Notes: generated from the letters alone by a model not told the origin. DNA of 64,000 bases from Streptomyces sp. PR69 (GCF_026420845.1 NZ_JAOWCB010000031.1:1-64000), one strand, 5' to 3'. Shown: positions 8,695-17,560, counted from the stretch's first letter. A program made the numbers and translations.

Positions 8695-11342
8695 GCACTG
8701 CGGGGAACGCGTTCCGGCACGGCGCAACCGGCGACGCGCACGACGACGCGCAGCACGAGCTGCTGCGCCGCGCCCGCGAGCGCCGCGCGGCGGCCGAGCG
8801 GGGAGCGGCGCGGGCCGCCGCGGGCGCGGCGGGCCCGGTCCCGCTCTCCCGAGCCCAGCGCCGTATGTGGCTGATGGACCGTCTCGGCCAGGACCCGGCC
8901 GCCTACAATGTGCCGTTTGCCACGCGGCTGCGCGGCCCGCTCGACCTGGAGGCGCTCGGCGGTGCGCTGACCGCCCTGGTGCGCCGCCACGAGGTGCTGC
9001 GCACGCGTTACGGGCAGCGGGACGGCGAGCCGTACCAGGAGGTCGGGCCGGCCTGCCCGGTGCCGGTCCGTGTGACGGACGACGCGGCCGCGCTGCTGGA
9101 GGAGGCCGCGGCCCCCTTCGACCTGGCGGCGGGTCCGGTGCTGCGCGCCCTGGTCGTGCGGCACGGCCCGCAGGATGCGACCGTGCTGCTGACGCTGCAT
9201 CACATCGCGGTCGACGGCGGGTCGCTCGGCGTGCTGGCCGGGGAGCTCGCGGAGCTGTACGCGGCTCAGCGCGAAGGCCGCCCGCCCCGGCTGGCCGAAC
9301 CGGCCCCGCAGTACGCCGACTTCGCCCGCCGGGAGCACGCGGACAGCGCCTCGCTGGACTCCGGGCTCGCCCACTGGGAGAAGCGGCTGGCGGGTGCGCG
9401 GCCGGCTGCCCTGCCCGGCTCTGGCGACCCCGCGCTGCGCGGGCGGGCGCAGGTGCTGGCGGAGGAGCTGACGCCGGAGGTCGTCGCCGGGCTGCGGGCC
9501 GCGGGCCGCGAGCATCGGGCAACGCTGTTCACCGTGGTCCTCGCCGGGGCGTTCGCCGCGCTGCGGGACGCCACGGGCCAGGACGACCTTGTGATCGGCT
9601 GTGCGAGCAGCCACCGGGAGCGGGCGGGCCTGCGCGATCTGGTCGGGCTGTGCGTCAACACCCTGCCGGTCCGGGCGGATCTGGCCGGCGCGCCGGACTT
9701 CGGCACGCTGCTGTCCCGGGTGCGGGACGGGCTGCTTCAGGCGCAGCGGCATCGCGAGGTGCCGTTCGACCTGATCGTGGAGCGGCTGGGTGAGGCGGCG
9801 CGCGGTGAGAGCGGCGACGCGCTGGTCGCCGTCACCGCCGATGTGCTGCCCGCGCCCCTCGCGCTGCGGCTGGCGGGGACGGAGGCGGAGCCGGTCGGCA
9901 TCGACCTGGGCCGGGCCAAGTTCGGCCTCGGCTTCTATCTTGAGGACACCCCTGATGCGCCGCGCTGTCTGGTGCAGTACGACCGGGGCAGGCTCGACGA
10001 GGCCGGTGCGCGGCGGCTGCTGCGCACCTTCGCGGATCTCCTGGTGTCCGTCTCGGCGGATCCGGCGCGGCCGCTGTCCCGGCCCGGCGGCGTGCAGGCG
10101 GCGGCCCGGCCCGCGCCGGCCGCGGGCACGGCGGCGGACACGGCCGCGGGTACGGGTCCGGGTACGGGTCCGGGCATGGGCATGGCCGTGCGGCCGGACG
10201 GCGGGCGGACGGCCGCGGTGCAGGAGGTCTTCAACGAGCTGCTGGGCGAGCCGACGGGGCCGGACGGGGACTTCTTCGTCCTCGGCGGGCACTCCCTGCT
10301 GGCCGTCCGGCTCGCCGAGACGCTGCGTGAGCGGCTGCGGCTGCCGCTGACCGGACTGGATGTGATGGAGCACCGCACGCCGCGCGCTCTCGCGGCGCTC
10401 CTGGACGAGCGGGCCCTGCAGCGCACGGCCACGGCGTCCGCGCCGTCACGGCGGGCCGCCGCGCGCCCGGATGCGGTCCTGGTCACCGGGGGCACCGGCG
10501 GCGTCGGGTCGTTCGTCCTGAAGGAGCTGGCCGCGCGGGGCCGCCCGGTGCGGGCTCTGGCCCGCCCGGAGTCGGCGCATCTGGTCGAGGGCGACGGGGT
10601 GGAGGTGGTCGAGGGCGACCTCGCCGACCTCGACAGCCTGCGCGCGGCGGCCGAGGGCGCCGCCGGCATCATCCACGCCGCCTGCACCTTCACTTCCCCG
10701 GATGTGGACCGCGCCGCGATGAGGGCGCTGCTCGACAGCTGGCGGCAGGGTGCGTTCGTCTTCGTCAGCAGCATCGACGCGTACGGACGGCCGACGGCTG
10801 AGGAGGTGCCCGAGGGCGCGCCGTCGCAGGAGCCGTTGAGTCCGTACGGCAGGGGGAAGCTCGACTGCGAGCGGATGCTGGCGGAGGCGGCGGGGACCGA
10901 GGGGCGCGGCGGCGCGAGCGCCGTGCGCGCGCCTGTGGTGTGGGGTGCGCACGACCGGCTGCGCGACCAGCTGCGCTGGGGGGCGACCGGGGAGCTGTTC
11001 CAGGCGGCGCAGGCGGGCCTGCCGATCGCGCTGCCGCAGGGCGGCTGGTACGGCACGCCGTGGGTGCATGCCGCCGCCCTGGCCCGCACCCTGGTCACCT
11101 GCGCGGAGAATCCGGCGCACGGGGTGGTCAACGCCATCGGCGGCCATGTGAGCTGGGCGGAGGTGGCCGCCGAACTGACCCGGCTGCTGGGCGGCGGCAG
11201 CCGCGTCGTGCCCGCGGCGGATCCGGCGTCCTCGCCGTTCCGCCAGCGCTGGCGCTATCGGGCCGAGGCCCTGGCGGAGGAGCTGGTGGAGCGGCCGGGC
11301 GAGGACTGGCGCTCGGTGCTGGCGGCGATGCTCGCCGGGTGA
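8691..11342 (+). CDS. NRPS C-T-reductase (terminal release) protein
   Basis: 883-residue protein, apparently the last of the assembly line. The C domain (about 45-480) has HHIAVDG intact. The carrier (about 505-575) has LGGHSLLAV. From about 590 to the end lies an extended short-chain dehydrogenase fold: the GGTGGVG nucleotide loop (about 596), an SSIDAYG segment and a YGRGK (YxxxK) active site. There is no adenylation domain, so the carrier must be loaded in trans, plausibly by one of the A-T proteins. The terminal domain suggests NAD(P)H-dependent release to an aldehyde or alcohol, but at ~290 residues it is shorter than classic NRPS R domains and closer to epimerase-type SDRs. The GTG overlaps the previous stop (GTGA) and has AGGAGGA just upstream. 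Confidence 0.88.
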   Translation: MSTAGNAFRHGATGDAHDDAQHELLRRARERRAAAERGAARAAAGAAGPVPLSRAQRRMWLMDRLGQDPAAYNVPFATRLRGPLDLEALGGALTALVRRHEVLRTRYGQRDGEPYQEVGPACPVPVRVTDDAAALLEEAAAPFDLAAGPVLRALVVRHGPQDATVLLTLHHIAVDGGSLGVLAGELAELYAAQREGRPPRLAEPAPQYADFARREHADSASLDSGLAHWEKRLAGARPAALPGSGDPALRGRAQVLAEELTPEVVAGLRAAGREHRATLFTVVLAGAFAALRDATGQDDLVIGCASSHRERAGLRDLVGLCVNTLPVRADLAGAPDFGTLLSRVRDGLLQAQRHREVPFDLIVERLGEAARGESGDALVAVTADVLPAPLALRLAGTEAEPVGIDLGRAKFGLGFYLEDTPDAPRCLVQYDRGRLDEAGARRLLRTFADLLVSVSADPARPLSRPGGVQAAARPAPAAGTAADTAAGTGPGTGPGMGMAVRPDGGRTAAVQEVFNELLGEPTGPDGDFFVLGGHSLLAVRLAETLRERLRLPLTGLDVMEHRTPRALAALLDERALQRTATASAPSRRAAARPDAVLVTGGTGGVGSFVLKELAARGRPVRALARPESAHLVEGDGVEVVEGDLADLDSLRAAAEGAAGIIHAACTFTSPDVDRAAMRALLDSWRQGAFVFVSSIDAYGRPTAEEVPEGAPSQEPLSPYGRGKLDCERMLAEAAGTEGRGGASAVRAPVVWGAHDRLRDQLRWGATGELFQAAQAGLPIALPQGGWYGTPWVHAAALARTLVTCAENPAHGVVNAIGGHVSWAEVAAELTRLLGGGSRVVPAADPASSPFRQRWRYRAEALAEELVERPGEDWRSVLAAMLAG

Positions 11343-11377
11343 GTTCCGGACTCTCCCGGGTGAGTTCCGGTGTGCGG

Positions 11378-11463
11378 GCGGGATCCCGTTCGGCCGAGGA
11401 GGCTGGACGGGATCCCGCGGTTTCCGGGCCGCCTGCCCGCCGCCCTGGGGGGGGGCGGCGGGC
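11378..11463 (+). terminator. hairpins ending the NRPS operon
   Basis: Two strong inverted repeats follow the last NRPS gene. The first has 11-bp perfect arms, GCGGGATCCCG at 11378-11388 and its complement at 11408-11418. The second is a G/C hairpin at about 11435-11463 around a run of G. No T tract follows, as is usual in Streptomyces. The convergent HxlR gene starts its 3' end at 11474, so the structures probably stop transcription from both sides. Confidence 0.6.
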
Positions 11464-11473
11464 GCCCCATCCG

Positions 11474-11854
11474 TCAGGCGTCGAAGCGGCTGCGGGAGGC
11501 CTCGATATGGCCGAGGTGCCGGTGGGTCCAGTCGCACAGTCCGTCGATCGTCGTCCGCAGGGCCCGGCCCGGCTCGGTGAGGGTGTACTCCACCCTGGGC
11601 GGCACGGTGGGGTGCACGGTCCGCTCGACCAGGCCGTTGCGCTCCAGCATGCGCAGATTCTGGGTGAGCATCTTGTGGCTGATGCCCTCGATCTCGTTCC
11701 GCAGCTCGCTGAAGCGCAGGGTGCGCTCGCCGAGGAACTCGATGATCAGCAGCGCCCACTTGTTGGCGACGTCGGAGAAGATCTCCCGCGCCAGAGAGTC
11801 CGCGCGCATCAGATCCGCGTCGTCGGGCGAGCCGCTGAACTGCTTGGTCACCAT
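11474..11854 (-). CDS. HxlR family winged-helix regulator
   Basis: 126-residue MarR/HxlR-type transcription factor. The helix-turn-helix and wing are visible in RTLRFSELRNEIEGISHKML, LRMLERNGLVERT and VEYTLTEPGRAL, which are diagnostic of HxlR. These proteins are dimers that often respond to reactive electrophiles or small ligands. The gene is divergent from a RidA gene across 111 bases that contain a perfect 12-bp palindrome 14 bases before this start, so it is likely autoregulatory and controls RidA. It is convergent with the NRPS operon and may or may not be connected with it. Confidence 0.92.
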   Translation of the reverse strand: MVTKQFSGSPDDADLMRADSLAREIFSDVANKWALLIIEFLGERTLRFSELRNEIEGISHKMLTQNLRMLERNGLVERTVHPTVPPRVEYTLTEPGRALRTTIDGLCDWTHRHLGHIEASRSRFDA

Positions 11855-11867
11855 TCGGTTCCCCAGT

Positions 11868-11879
11868 CACTTTAAAGTG
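11868..11879. promoter_or_regulatory. CACTTTAAAGTG palindrome, probable HxlR operator
   Basis: Perfect 12-bp palindrome in the gap between the divergent HxlR and RidA genes. It is AT-richer than its surroundings and close to the HxlR start, as expected for an autoregulatory operator. The assignment to HxlR is inferred from position. Confidence 0.55.
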
Positions 11880-11965
11880 CGTTCTTCCATGTCAGCGCTC
11901 ACTCTCCTACGGTTTCCGAGTAACCACAAGAGAGCGACTCTGGTCGCGACGGAGGCGGGCACAGC

Positions 11966-12373
11966 ATGGCCATCACCCTGATCAACCCCAGCGGACTGCC
12001 GGAAGTCGACGCATACCGGCAGGTGTCGGTCGCGACCGGTTCGCGGCTTGTCTTCGTCGCCGGGCAGGTCGCCTGGGACGCCGACGGCGTCACGGTCGGC
12101 GAAGGCGACCTCGCGGCTCAGGTCGAGCAGTGCTACCTCAATGTCGGCGCCGCCCTGGCTGCGGCCGGCGGCTCCTTCGAGGACGTGGCGAAGCTGAACG
12201 TCCATGTCGTCGACTGGACCCCCGACAAGATGCCTCTGCTGATGGAGGGGATCGGCCGGGCGGCCGCGAAGCTGGGCGTGGCCCCGGCGCCGCCGGCCAC
12301 GCTGCTGGGCGTGGCGGCGCTGGACATACCCGATCATCTGGTCGAGGTCGAGGCCACCGCGGTCCTCGACTGA
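11966..12373 (+). CDS. RidA family protein (enamine/imine deaminase-like)
   Basis: 135-residue RidA/YjgF/UK114-family protein. These small trimeric enzymes hydrolyse reactive 2-aminoacrylate and other imines. The N-terminus MAITLINPSGLP and the pattern VFVAGQVAWD, LNVHVVDW and PPATLLGVAALDIPDHLVEVEATAVLD are typical. The usual C-terminal Arg of the RidA subgroup (R105) is not obvious; the corresponding stretch reads PPATLLGV, so it may belong to another Rid subgroup. The ATG has GGAGG upstream. It is transcribed away from the HxlR gene and is probably its target. Confidence 0.9.
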   Translation: MAITLINPSGLPEVDAYRQVSVATGSRLVFVAGQVAWDADGVTVGEGDLAAQVEQCYLNVGAALAAAGGSFEDVAKLNVHVVDWTPDKMPLLMEGIGRAAAKLGVAPAPPATLLGVAALDIPDHLVEVEATAVLD

Positions 12374-12409
12374 ACGGGCGCCGCCGCGGCGTGCCAGTAG
12401 CGTTGCGGC

Positions 12410-13552
12410 ATGACGACGCACCAGACCGCCGATGTGAACGTTGTGAACGATGTGAACGTTGACGCGATGCTTGAGGACCTCAGGACACTCGTCGAGGCCG
12501 AGTCCCCCTCGCGCGATCTCGACGCCCTGGCGGCGTCGGCCAAAGCGGTCGCCGCCGTCATCGAGAACCGCCTCGGCGGGCAGGCCGTCCTCGTGGAGAG
12601 CGAAGCCGGGCCGCATGTCCACTGGTCCGCCGGCGGCGATCCCAGGGTGCTGATCCTCGGTCACCATGACACGGTGTTTCCCCTCGGCACCCTGGAGCGC
12701 CGTCCGTTCACGGTCAGGGACGGGTATGCGACCGGCCCCGGAGTGTTCGACATGCTCGGCGGTCTGGTGCAGGCCGTGCACGGCCTGGCGGCGCTCGACG
12801 ACCGGTCGGGCGTGGAGATCCTGGTGACCGCCGACGAGGAGGTCGGCTCCCGCTCCTCGCGGGCCCTGATCGAAGAACGGGCCCTCGCCTGCGGGGCTGT
12901 ACTGGTATGCGAGGGCGCCGCCGACGGCGGCGGCGTGAAGACCGGCCGCAAGGGCTGCGGGACGTTCCGCGTCACTGTCGCGGGCCGGGCCGCGCACGCG
13001 GGCCTTGAGCCCGCGGCCGGGGTCAACGCCCTGATCGAGGCGGCACACCAGGTGCTGGACATCGCGGCACTGGCCCGGCCCGACGCGGGCACGACCGTCA
13101 CTCCGACGGTCGCGTCCGCGGGAACCCTGGACAACGTCGTTCCCGCGGAGGCGACCGTCGTCGTCGACGTCCGGGTCGAGTCGGCCGATGAGAAGGAACG
13201 CATCGAGTCCGCGTTCGCGTCACTGGCTCCGCATCTCGACGGGGCGGAGATCACGGTTCAGGGAGCCGTCAGCCGGCCCCCGATGCCCGAGTCGGCGTCG
13301 GCCGGACTCTTCGCGGCGGCACAGCAGCTGCTGCCCGGCCTCGAAGGCCGGGCGGTCGGCGGCGGAAGCGACGGCAACTTCACGGCGGCCCTGGGGGTGC
13401 CGACCCTTGACGGCCTCGGAGCGGTCGGGGGCGGCGCCCACGCCGATCACGAGTTCCTGGCAGTGTCGGCCATGGCCGAGCGGGCGAAGCTTCTCGCCGG
13501 ACTGGTCACCGCGATTCAGCGGGGGTCGGCGCCCGGCCGCGCCCGCCGGTGA
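12410..13552 (+). CDS. M20 family metallopeptidase (carboxypeptidase G2-like)
   Basis: 380-residue zinc peptidase/amidohydrolase. Metal-site motifs: GHHDTVFP, GPGVFDMLGG, TADEEVGS, a CEGA glutamate and HADHEF near the C-terminus; the dimerisation lid is in the middle (about 180-290). Family members hydrolyse terminal amino acids or N-acyl amino acids. The usual DMKGG reads DMLGG here, although the metal-binding Asp is kept. The N-terminus contains a small repeat (VNVVNDVNV) encoded by near-identical GATGTGAACGTT units. No clear ribosome-binding site precedes the ATG. The gene lies 36 bases after RidA and may be co-transcribed with it. Confidence 0.88.
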   Translation: MTTHQTADVNVVNDVNVDAMLEDLRTLVEAESPSRDLDALAASAKAVAAVIENRLGGQAVLVESEAGPHVHWSAGGDPRVLILGHHDTVFPLGTLERRPFTVRDGYATGPGVFDMLGGLVQAVHGLAALDDRSGVEILVTADEEVGSRSSRALIEERALACGAVLVCEGAADGGGVKTGRKGCGTFRVTVAGRAAHAGLEPAAGVNALIEAAHQVLDIAALARPDAGTTVTPTVASAGTLDNVVPAEATVVVDVRVESADEKERIESAFASLAPHLDGAEITVQGAVSRPPMPESASAGLFAAAQQLLPGLEGRAVGGGSDGNFTAALGVPTLDGLGAVGGGAHADHEFLAVSAMAERAKLLAGLVTAIQRGSAPGRARR

Positions 13553-13604
13553 CGACGCCCCCTCGCCCGGCACGGCGAGGTGTGCCGCGCGGCGTGCGGA
13601 CAAG

Positions 13605-14348
13605 GTGAGTACGCGCACTCAGGCCGCCCGCGCTGTCTTCGGCGACGATGTGGATCACCACGTCGTCCGACCTCCGGGGTTCCGCATGCTCAGCCGTATC
13701 GCCGCCACCGCCGTTCCCGCTCTGGGGCGGCTGACCGTCACCTCCGACTACCGCGCCACGCGCGGCCCGGGAACCGTCATCGTGGCCAACCACACCTCGC
13801 TGACCGACCCGGGAGTCGTCCTGGCCGCGCTGCGCCGGGTGGACATCGAGCCGGTCGTCCTCGCCGCCGCGGGGCTGTGGCGCGTTCCCGTGCTGGGCGC
13901 GCTGCTGGCCCGTGAGGGGCATGTGCCCGTGCATCGCAGGACCGTCCGGGCCGCCGACGCGCTGGAGGCCGCGGCAGGCGCTCTCGCCGCCGGGCGGCAT
14001 GTGCTCGTCTACGGCGAGGGCCGTCTCCCCCGCCGCAGGGACGCCGCGGAGGCCGCTCCTGAGGCGTTCCGCAGCGGGCCGGCCAGGCTCGCGGCCGCGG
14101 CCGGTGCGCAGATCGTCCCTCTCGGCCAGGCCGGCGCCCGGCGGATCACGTCCGGCAGCGGGCTGAAGCAGATCGCCGGACTGGTCACCGCTCCGGTGCG
14201 GCGGCCCCGTCTCCATGTCCACCTCGGCGCCCCGCTGCGGCTGCCCGACGACGTCACAGCGGCGACCGCGACCGCGCACCGGGCGGTCACCGCCGCCTGG
14301 CGCACCGCCGCGCGGCGTCTGGGCGAGCCCGCCGGATTCCGCGGCTGA
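13605..14348 (+). CDS. PlsC-type lysophospholipid acyltransferase family protein
   Basis: 247-residue acyltransferase. The NHTSLTDP segment is the NHxxxxD catalytic motif and GEGRLPRR fills the EGTRS-like second motif; hydrophobic segments around VVLAAAGLWRVPVLGALLA fit membrane association. The family transfers fatty acyl chains to lysophosphatidate or related acceptors. The start is uncertain: the GTG at 13605 lacks a strong ribosome-binding site and an ATG at 13686 would remove 27 residues. It lies 52 bases after the peptidase. Confidence 0.8.
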   Translation: MSTRTQAARAVFGDDVDHHVVRPPGFRMLSRIAATAVPALGRLTVTSDYRATRGPGTVIVANHTSLTDPGVVLAALRRVDIEPVVLAAAGLWRVPVLGALLAREGHVPVHRRTVRAADALEAAAGALAAGRHVLVYGEGRLPRRRDAAEAAPEAFRSGPARLAAAAGAQIVPLGQAGARRITSGSGLKQIAGLVTAPVRRPRLHVHLGAPLRLPDDVTAATATAHRAVTAAWRTAARRLGEPAGFRG

Positions 14349-14367
14349 ACGCCGCGGGCCGCGGCGC

Positions 14368-14442
14368 TCAGGCGTTGGGACGCTTGCCGTGGTTGGCCTT
14401 CTTGCCCTTGCGGGCGCGCCGCTTGTTCCCACGCTTCGACAT
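14368..14442 (-). CDS. 24-residue ribosomal protein bL37
   Basis: Very short gene found by reading the minus strand. It encodes 24 residues that begin MSKRGNKRRARKGKKA and end in NHGKRPNA. The composition (half Lys/Arg) and the NHGKRPNA ending match the mycobacterial 50S protein bL37, an actinobacterial large-subunit protein seen in ribosome structures. An AAAGGGGG ribosome-binding site precedes the ATG. It is convergent with the PlsC-type gene (19 bases apart). Confidence 0.85.
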   Translation of the reverse strand: MSKRGNKRRARKGKKANHGKRPNA

Positions 14443-14648
14443 GGATCGTCCCCCTTTACAGGGATATGACTGCGTTGTTCAGTCTAGGTCGGATCTTCGG
14501 GGTGCGCACCGGCTGCCGCTGCCTGCGGGGGGCGGGGACGGTCCCGGCCGCTGCCTGCCTGACCTGCGGACTTCGTGATCGTCTCGTGCTGGTGGGGCCC
14601 GCTGGGGTCGCGGATGACGCCTGGCGGACACATGGACGAGGGGTGGGA

Positions 14649-15783
14649 ATGACGACCGGGAGATCCTGGAGAACGCTGCTGGTGCTGCTGCCGGCACTCG
14701 TCGGCGCGGCCGCGTGCGGGCCGGCGGCTGGCGGCGGAAGCGAGGCGGAGCCCGTTCGGTTCGGCCGCCGGTGAGGCCGTGCACCGGACGGAGGGCAGCC
14801 AGAACTACGTTGCGGACACCTCGCTGGCCACCAGCGGCCTCCGCGTCGACGCGGACTTTCCCGAGAGCGCGGAGCGGCACCTCGGTGTGCCGGGCACGAC
14901 GGACCGGCGTACCCTCGCCACCGTCGCCGACGACGTCTACGCCCAGCGCGCGTCTTCGGCCTGGCTGCGCTTCAGCCCCGTCACGGCGGGCGAACTGGGC
15001 CCGGCGGCGAGTTCGTTCACCGCGTACGCGGCGGGCGACGCGGCGCCCTTCAGCGGCACGCTCGCCGATCTCGTCCCGCGTACGATCCCCCGGCAGGAAC
15101 CCCGGCGGCAGCCGGACGGCAGCCGTGTCTACCGGGTGACCGCCCTTCCCGAGGTGGCCGCGGAGCTGTTGCCCGGGAATCTGCGGGCCGTTGCCAGAAA
15201 ATGGGGGCCGGACCCGGTGTGGCTGACGGTCACGCTGGATGCCAAGGGCCGACTGGCGAAGGCGACCGCGGACCTGGGGCCGGTTCTGGCGCGCCTGCAT
15301 GACAGGAAGGTCCTCAGCGGCGTGACGCGCCTCGACGCCTCGTACGAACTCACGGCGTTCGGCGAACCGGTCCGGTACCGGGTCCCGGGCGAGGACGGCG
15401 CGCGTGTCGAGGCGGCGGAGGCGGTGCTGGCCCCCGTCGGCACACTGAAGGGCGGGCAGTGCGCCGCGGCTGACACGGGGCTCGACACCATCGGGGCAGT
15501 CCGCCCGGTCGGCTGTTCGGAGCCCCATGACCTGCGGGTGTTCGCCCAGACGTCGGTGGACCTGACCTTCCCCGGGAAGAAGGAGGCGGACAGCGGGAAG
15601 GACTACGGGGACGAGCAGTGCGGACGCGCCTATGCCGAGGCTCCCGGAGAGTGGCTGCGCGGCAGCGGCGCCGAGGGGCCGTACTCGTTCACCGGGTCGA
15701 CCAGTGTGGTCGTCTCGACGGGCGCCGGAAAGACCGAGACGACGGTCAGCGGTGCGTACACCTGCTACACCGTCACCTCCTGA
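14649..15783 (+). pseudogene. lipoprotein with septum-formation-like C-terminus, apparent frameshift
   Basis: Two overlapping frames make up one apparent gene. The ATG at 14649 gives a lipoprotein signal peptide (MTTGRSWRTLLVLLPALVG, then AAAC lipobox) but stops at 14774. The body continues in the +1 frame, open from 14653 and running to 15783. Its C-terminal part (about 15450-15780) has paired cysteines and DLRVFAQTSVDL, resembling septum-formation-type domains. One base lost or gained between about 14720 and 14770 would join them. Possibilities are a genuine mutation, a sequence error, or translation from the GTG at 14779 as an unexported protein of 334 residues. The signal peptide favours an originally intact secreted protein. 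Confidence 0.6.
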
Positions 15784-15826
15784 CCTGCCTCCTGCCGGCT
15801 GTCTCCTCACCCCGCCCGGCGGCTCC

Positions 15827-17560
15827 TCAGTCCGCGGGGTAGCTCTCCACCACCTTTCCGTCGGCGCCGGCCGCGAGGTAGCCGACCGCGCTGTACGCGT
15901 TGACGAGGTAGAAGCGCAGGGTGGGGCGGTCGGAGTTGAAGGTCCAGCGGTCGACCATCACATATCGCATCGTCGGGTTCTCCACATTGAGCTCCCGCTC
16001 GCCGCGTTCGATCAGCGCGGGGAGGCCGTCCCAGTCCATCGCGGCGGGGTCGAGGGGCTGCTCGTCCGGCTCGTCGGGGTCGATGGTGCCGCCGGGGCCG
16101 GTACGGCGGGCGGCGCCGCCGCGGTACTCGTATCGGTCGTAGGTCTTCGCCCCGGCCTTCGTGGGGATCGAGGCGACGGCGTAGCCCTCGTAGACGATCA
16201 GCTCGCGGAACTCGGCGACGCCGCTCGCCTCCCGGAACGCCTCGACGACCGTGCGGGCGTTCTCCGGCGTGAGCAGGCTGCCCTTCGGCCGGGGCGTGAC
16301 GCCGTCCGCGTCCGGCTCCGGGGAGCCCTGGCCGGCCTTCGGGGAGCCCTGGCCGGCGGAGGCGGCCGCAGGGCTGGCCGGGCCGCCGCTCCGCTTGCCG
16401 TCGGGGGCCGGGGAGGCTGAGGGGCCTTGCGCCTGCGCCCTGTCGTGTGCGCCGTCGCCGGGCAGGACGGCGTAGACCAGTCCGGCCCCGCCGGCGGTGA
16501 GCGCCGCGGCCAGGGCGAGGGACAGTGCGAGGCCGCGGCGGCGCGGGGGCCCGGGCGCGGAAGGCGGGGGCGCGGGCGGGCCGAACACCGCCGCGGCGGG
16601 GGTGGTGGTGGTGCGGGGGGCGCCGGCGGCCGGTGTCCCGGGCGGGGGCGCGGGCGCGTTCCCGGCGGCGTACGGGTGGAGGGAGGCGGCGTCGTGCTGC
16701 TCTGCCGTGGCGGGCGGGGTGTCCCGCGCGGTGCGCAGGAGCTGTTCCAGCCGCGCCGCGTCGGGGCGTTCCGCGGGATCGCGGACCAGCAGCCGCGTCA
16801 GGACGGGCGTCAGTGCGCCGGACCTGGCGGGGGCGGGGATCGGGTCCTCCAGGACCGCCATCACGGTCGCCAGGCTGGTGGCCCGGCGCAGCGGGTGGCG
16901 CCCCTCGGCCGCCACGTACAGCAGCATGCCCAGCGACCACAGGTCGGAGGCGGGGTTGCCTTCTTCGCCGCGCACCCGCTCGGGCGCGATGTACTCCGGG
17001 GAGCCGATCAGGTCCCCGGTGGAGGTGAGACGGGAGGTCGACTCGCGCAGTACGGCGATGCCGAAGTCGGTGAGCACGGCGCTGCCGTCGGGCCGCAGCA
17101 GCACATTCGCGGGTTTGACGTCGCGGTGCTGGATGCCGGCGCGGTGGGCGGCGCGCAGGGCGGAGAGCACTTCGAGGCCGAGTCTGGTCACCTCGGGCAC
17201 GGGCATGGGGCCTTGTGTGAGCCGGTCGTACACCGAGCGTCCCTCGACCAGCTCCATCACGATCCAGGGGTGCGTGCCGTCGGAGGGGTCGACGATGTGA
17301 TGGATCGTCACCACGTGGGGATTCGACAGCCGCGCCAGCGCCTTGGCCTCGCGCACGGCGCGTTCCCGCGCCTGTGCGGCGAGGCCCGGCGTGGCCTCTT
17401 CGACGGCGGGGTCGGGTGGGCGGACCTCTTTGAGCGCCACTTCGCGGTCCAGGGCGATGTCACGGGCCCGCCATACGGTGCCCATGCCGCCGCTGCCCAG
17501 TCGGGAGATCAGTTCGAAACGCCCGTCGACCAGGGGTCTTCGGGACTCGCTCGTGCTCAT
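15827..17560 (-). CDS. receptor-like Ser/Thr protein kinase
   Basis: 577-residue PknB-class kinase. The catalytic domain (about 14-280) has the glycine loop LGSGGMGTVW, the lysine in VALKEV, HRDVKPANVLL, TDFGIAV and GSPEYIAPE, all intact. A Pro/Ala/Thr-rich juxtamembrane stretch follows, then one membrane span (about 345-368) and an extracellular Ser/Pro-rich linker leading to a ~150-residue sensor-like domain with no PASTA repeats. The extracellular part begins after the linker with LLTPENARTVVEAFRE and is probably ligand-binding. It is convergent with the lipoprotein gene. The ATG at 17560 is used. Confidence 0.92.
   Translation of the reverse strand: MSTSESRRPLVDGRFELISRLGSGGMGTVWRARDIALDREVALKEVRPPDPAVEEATPGLAAQARERAVREAKALARLSNPHVVTIHHIVDPSDGTHPWIVMELVEGRSVYDRLTQGPMPVPEVTRLGLEVLSALRAAHRAGIQHRDVKPANVLLRPDGSAVLTDFGIAVLRESTSRLTSTGDLIGSPEYIAPERVRGEEGNPASDLWSLGMLLYVAAEGRHPLRRATSLATVMAVLEDPIPAPARSGALTPVLTRLLVRDPAERPDAARLEQLLRTARDTPPATAEQHDAASLHPYAAGNAPAPPPGTPAAGAPRTTTTPAAAVFGPPAPPPSAPGPPRRRGLALSLALAAALTAGGAGLVYAVLPGDGAHDRAQAQGPSASPAPDGKRSGGPASPAAASAGQGSPKAGQGSPEPDADGVTPRPKGSLLTPENARTVVEAFREASGVAEFRELIVYEGYAVASIPTKAGAKTYDRYEYRGGAARRTGPGGTIDPDEPDEQPLDPAAMDWDGLPALIERGERELNVENPTMRYVMVDRWTFNSDRPTLRFYLVNAYSAVGYLAAGADGKVVESYPAD

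Noticed and set aside
8691..11342. Thioesterase at the end of the assembly line
   Set aside because: No GxSxG motif; a Rossmann nucleotide loop and YxxxK are present instead.
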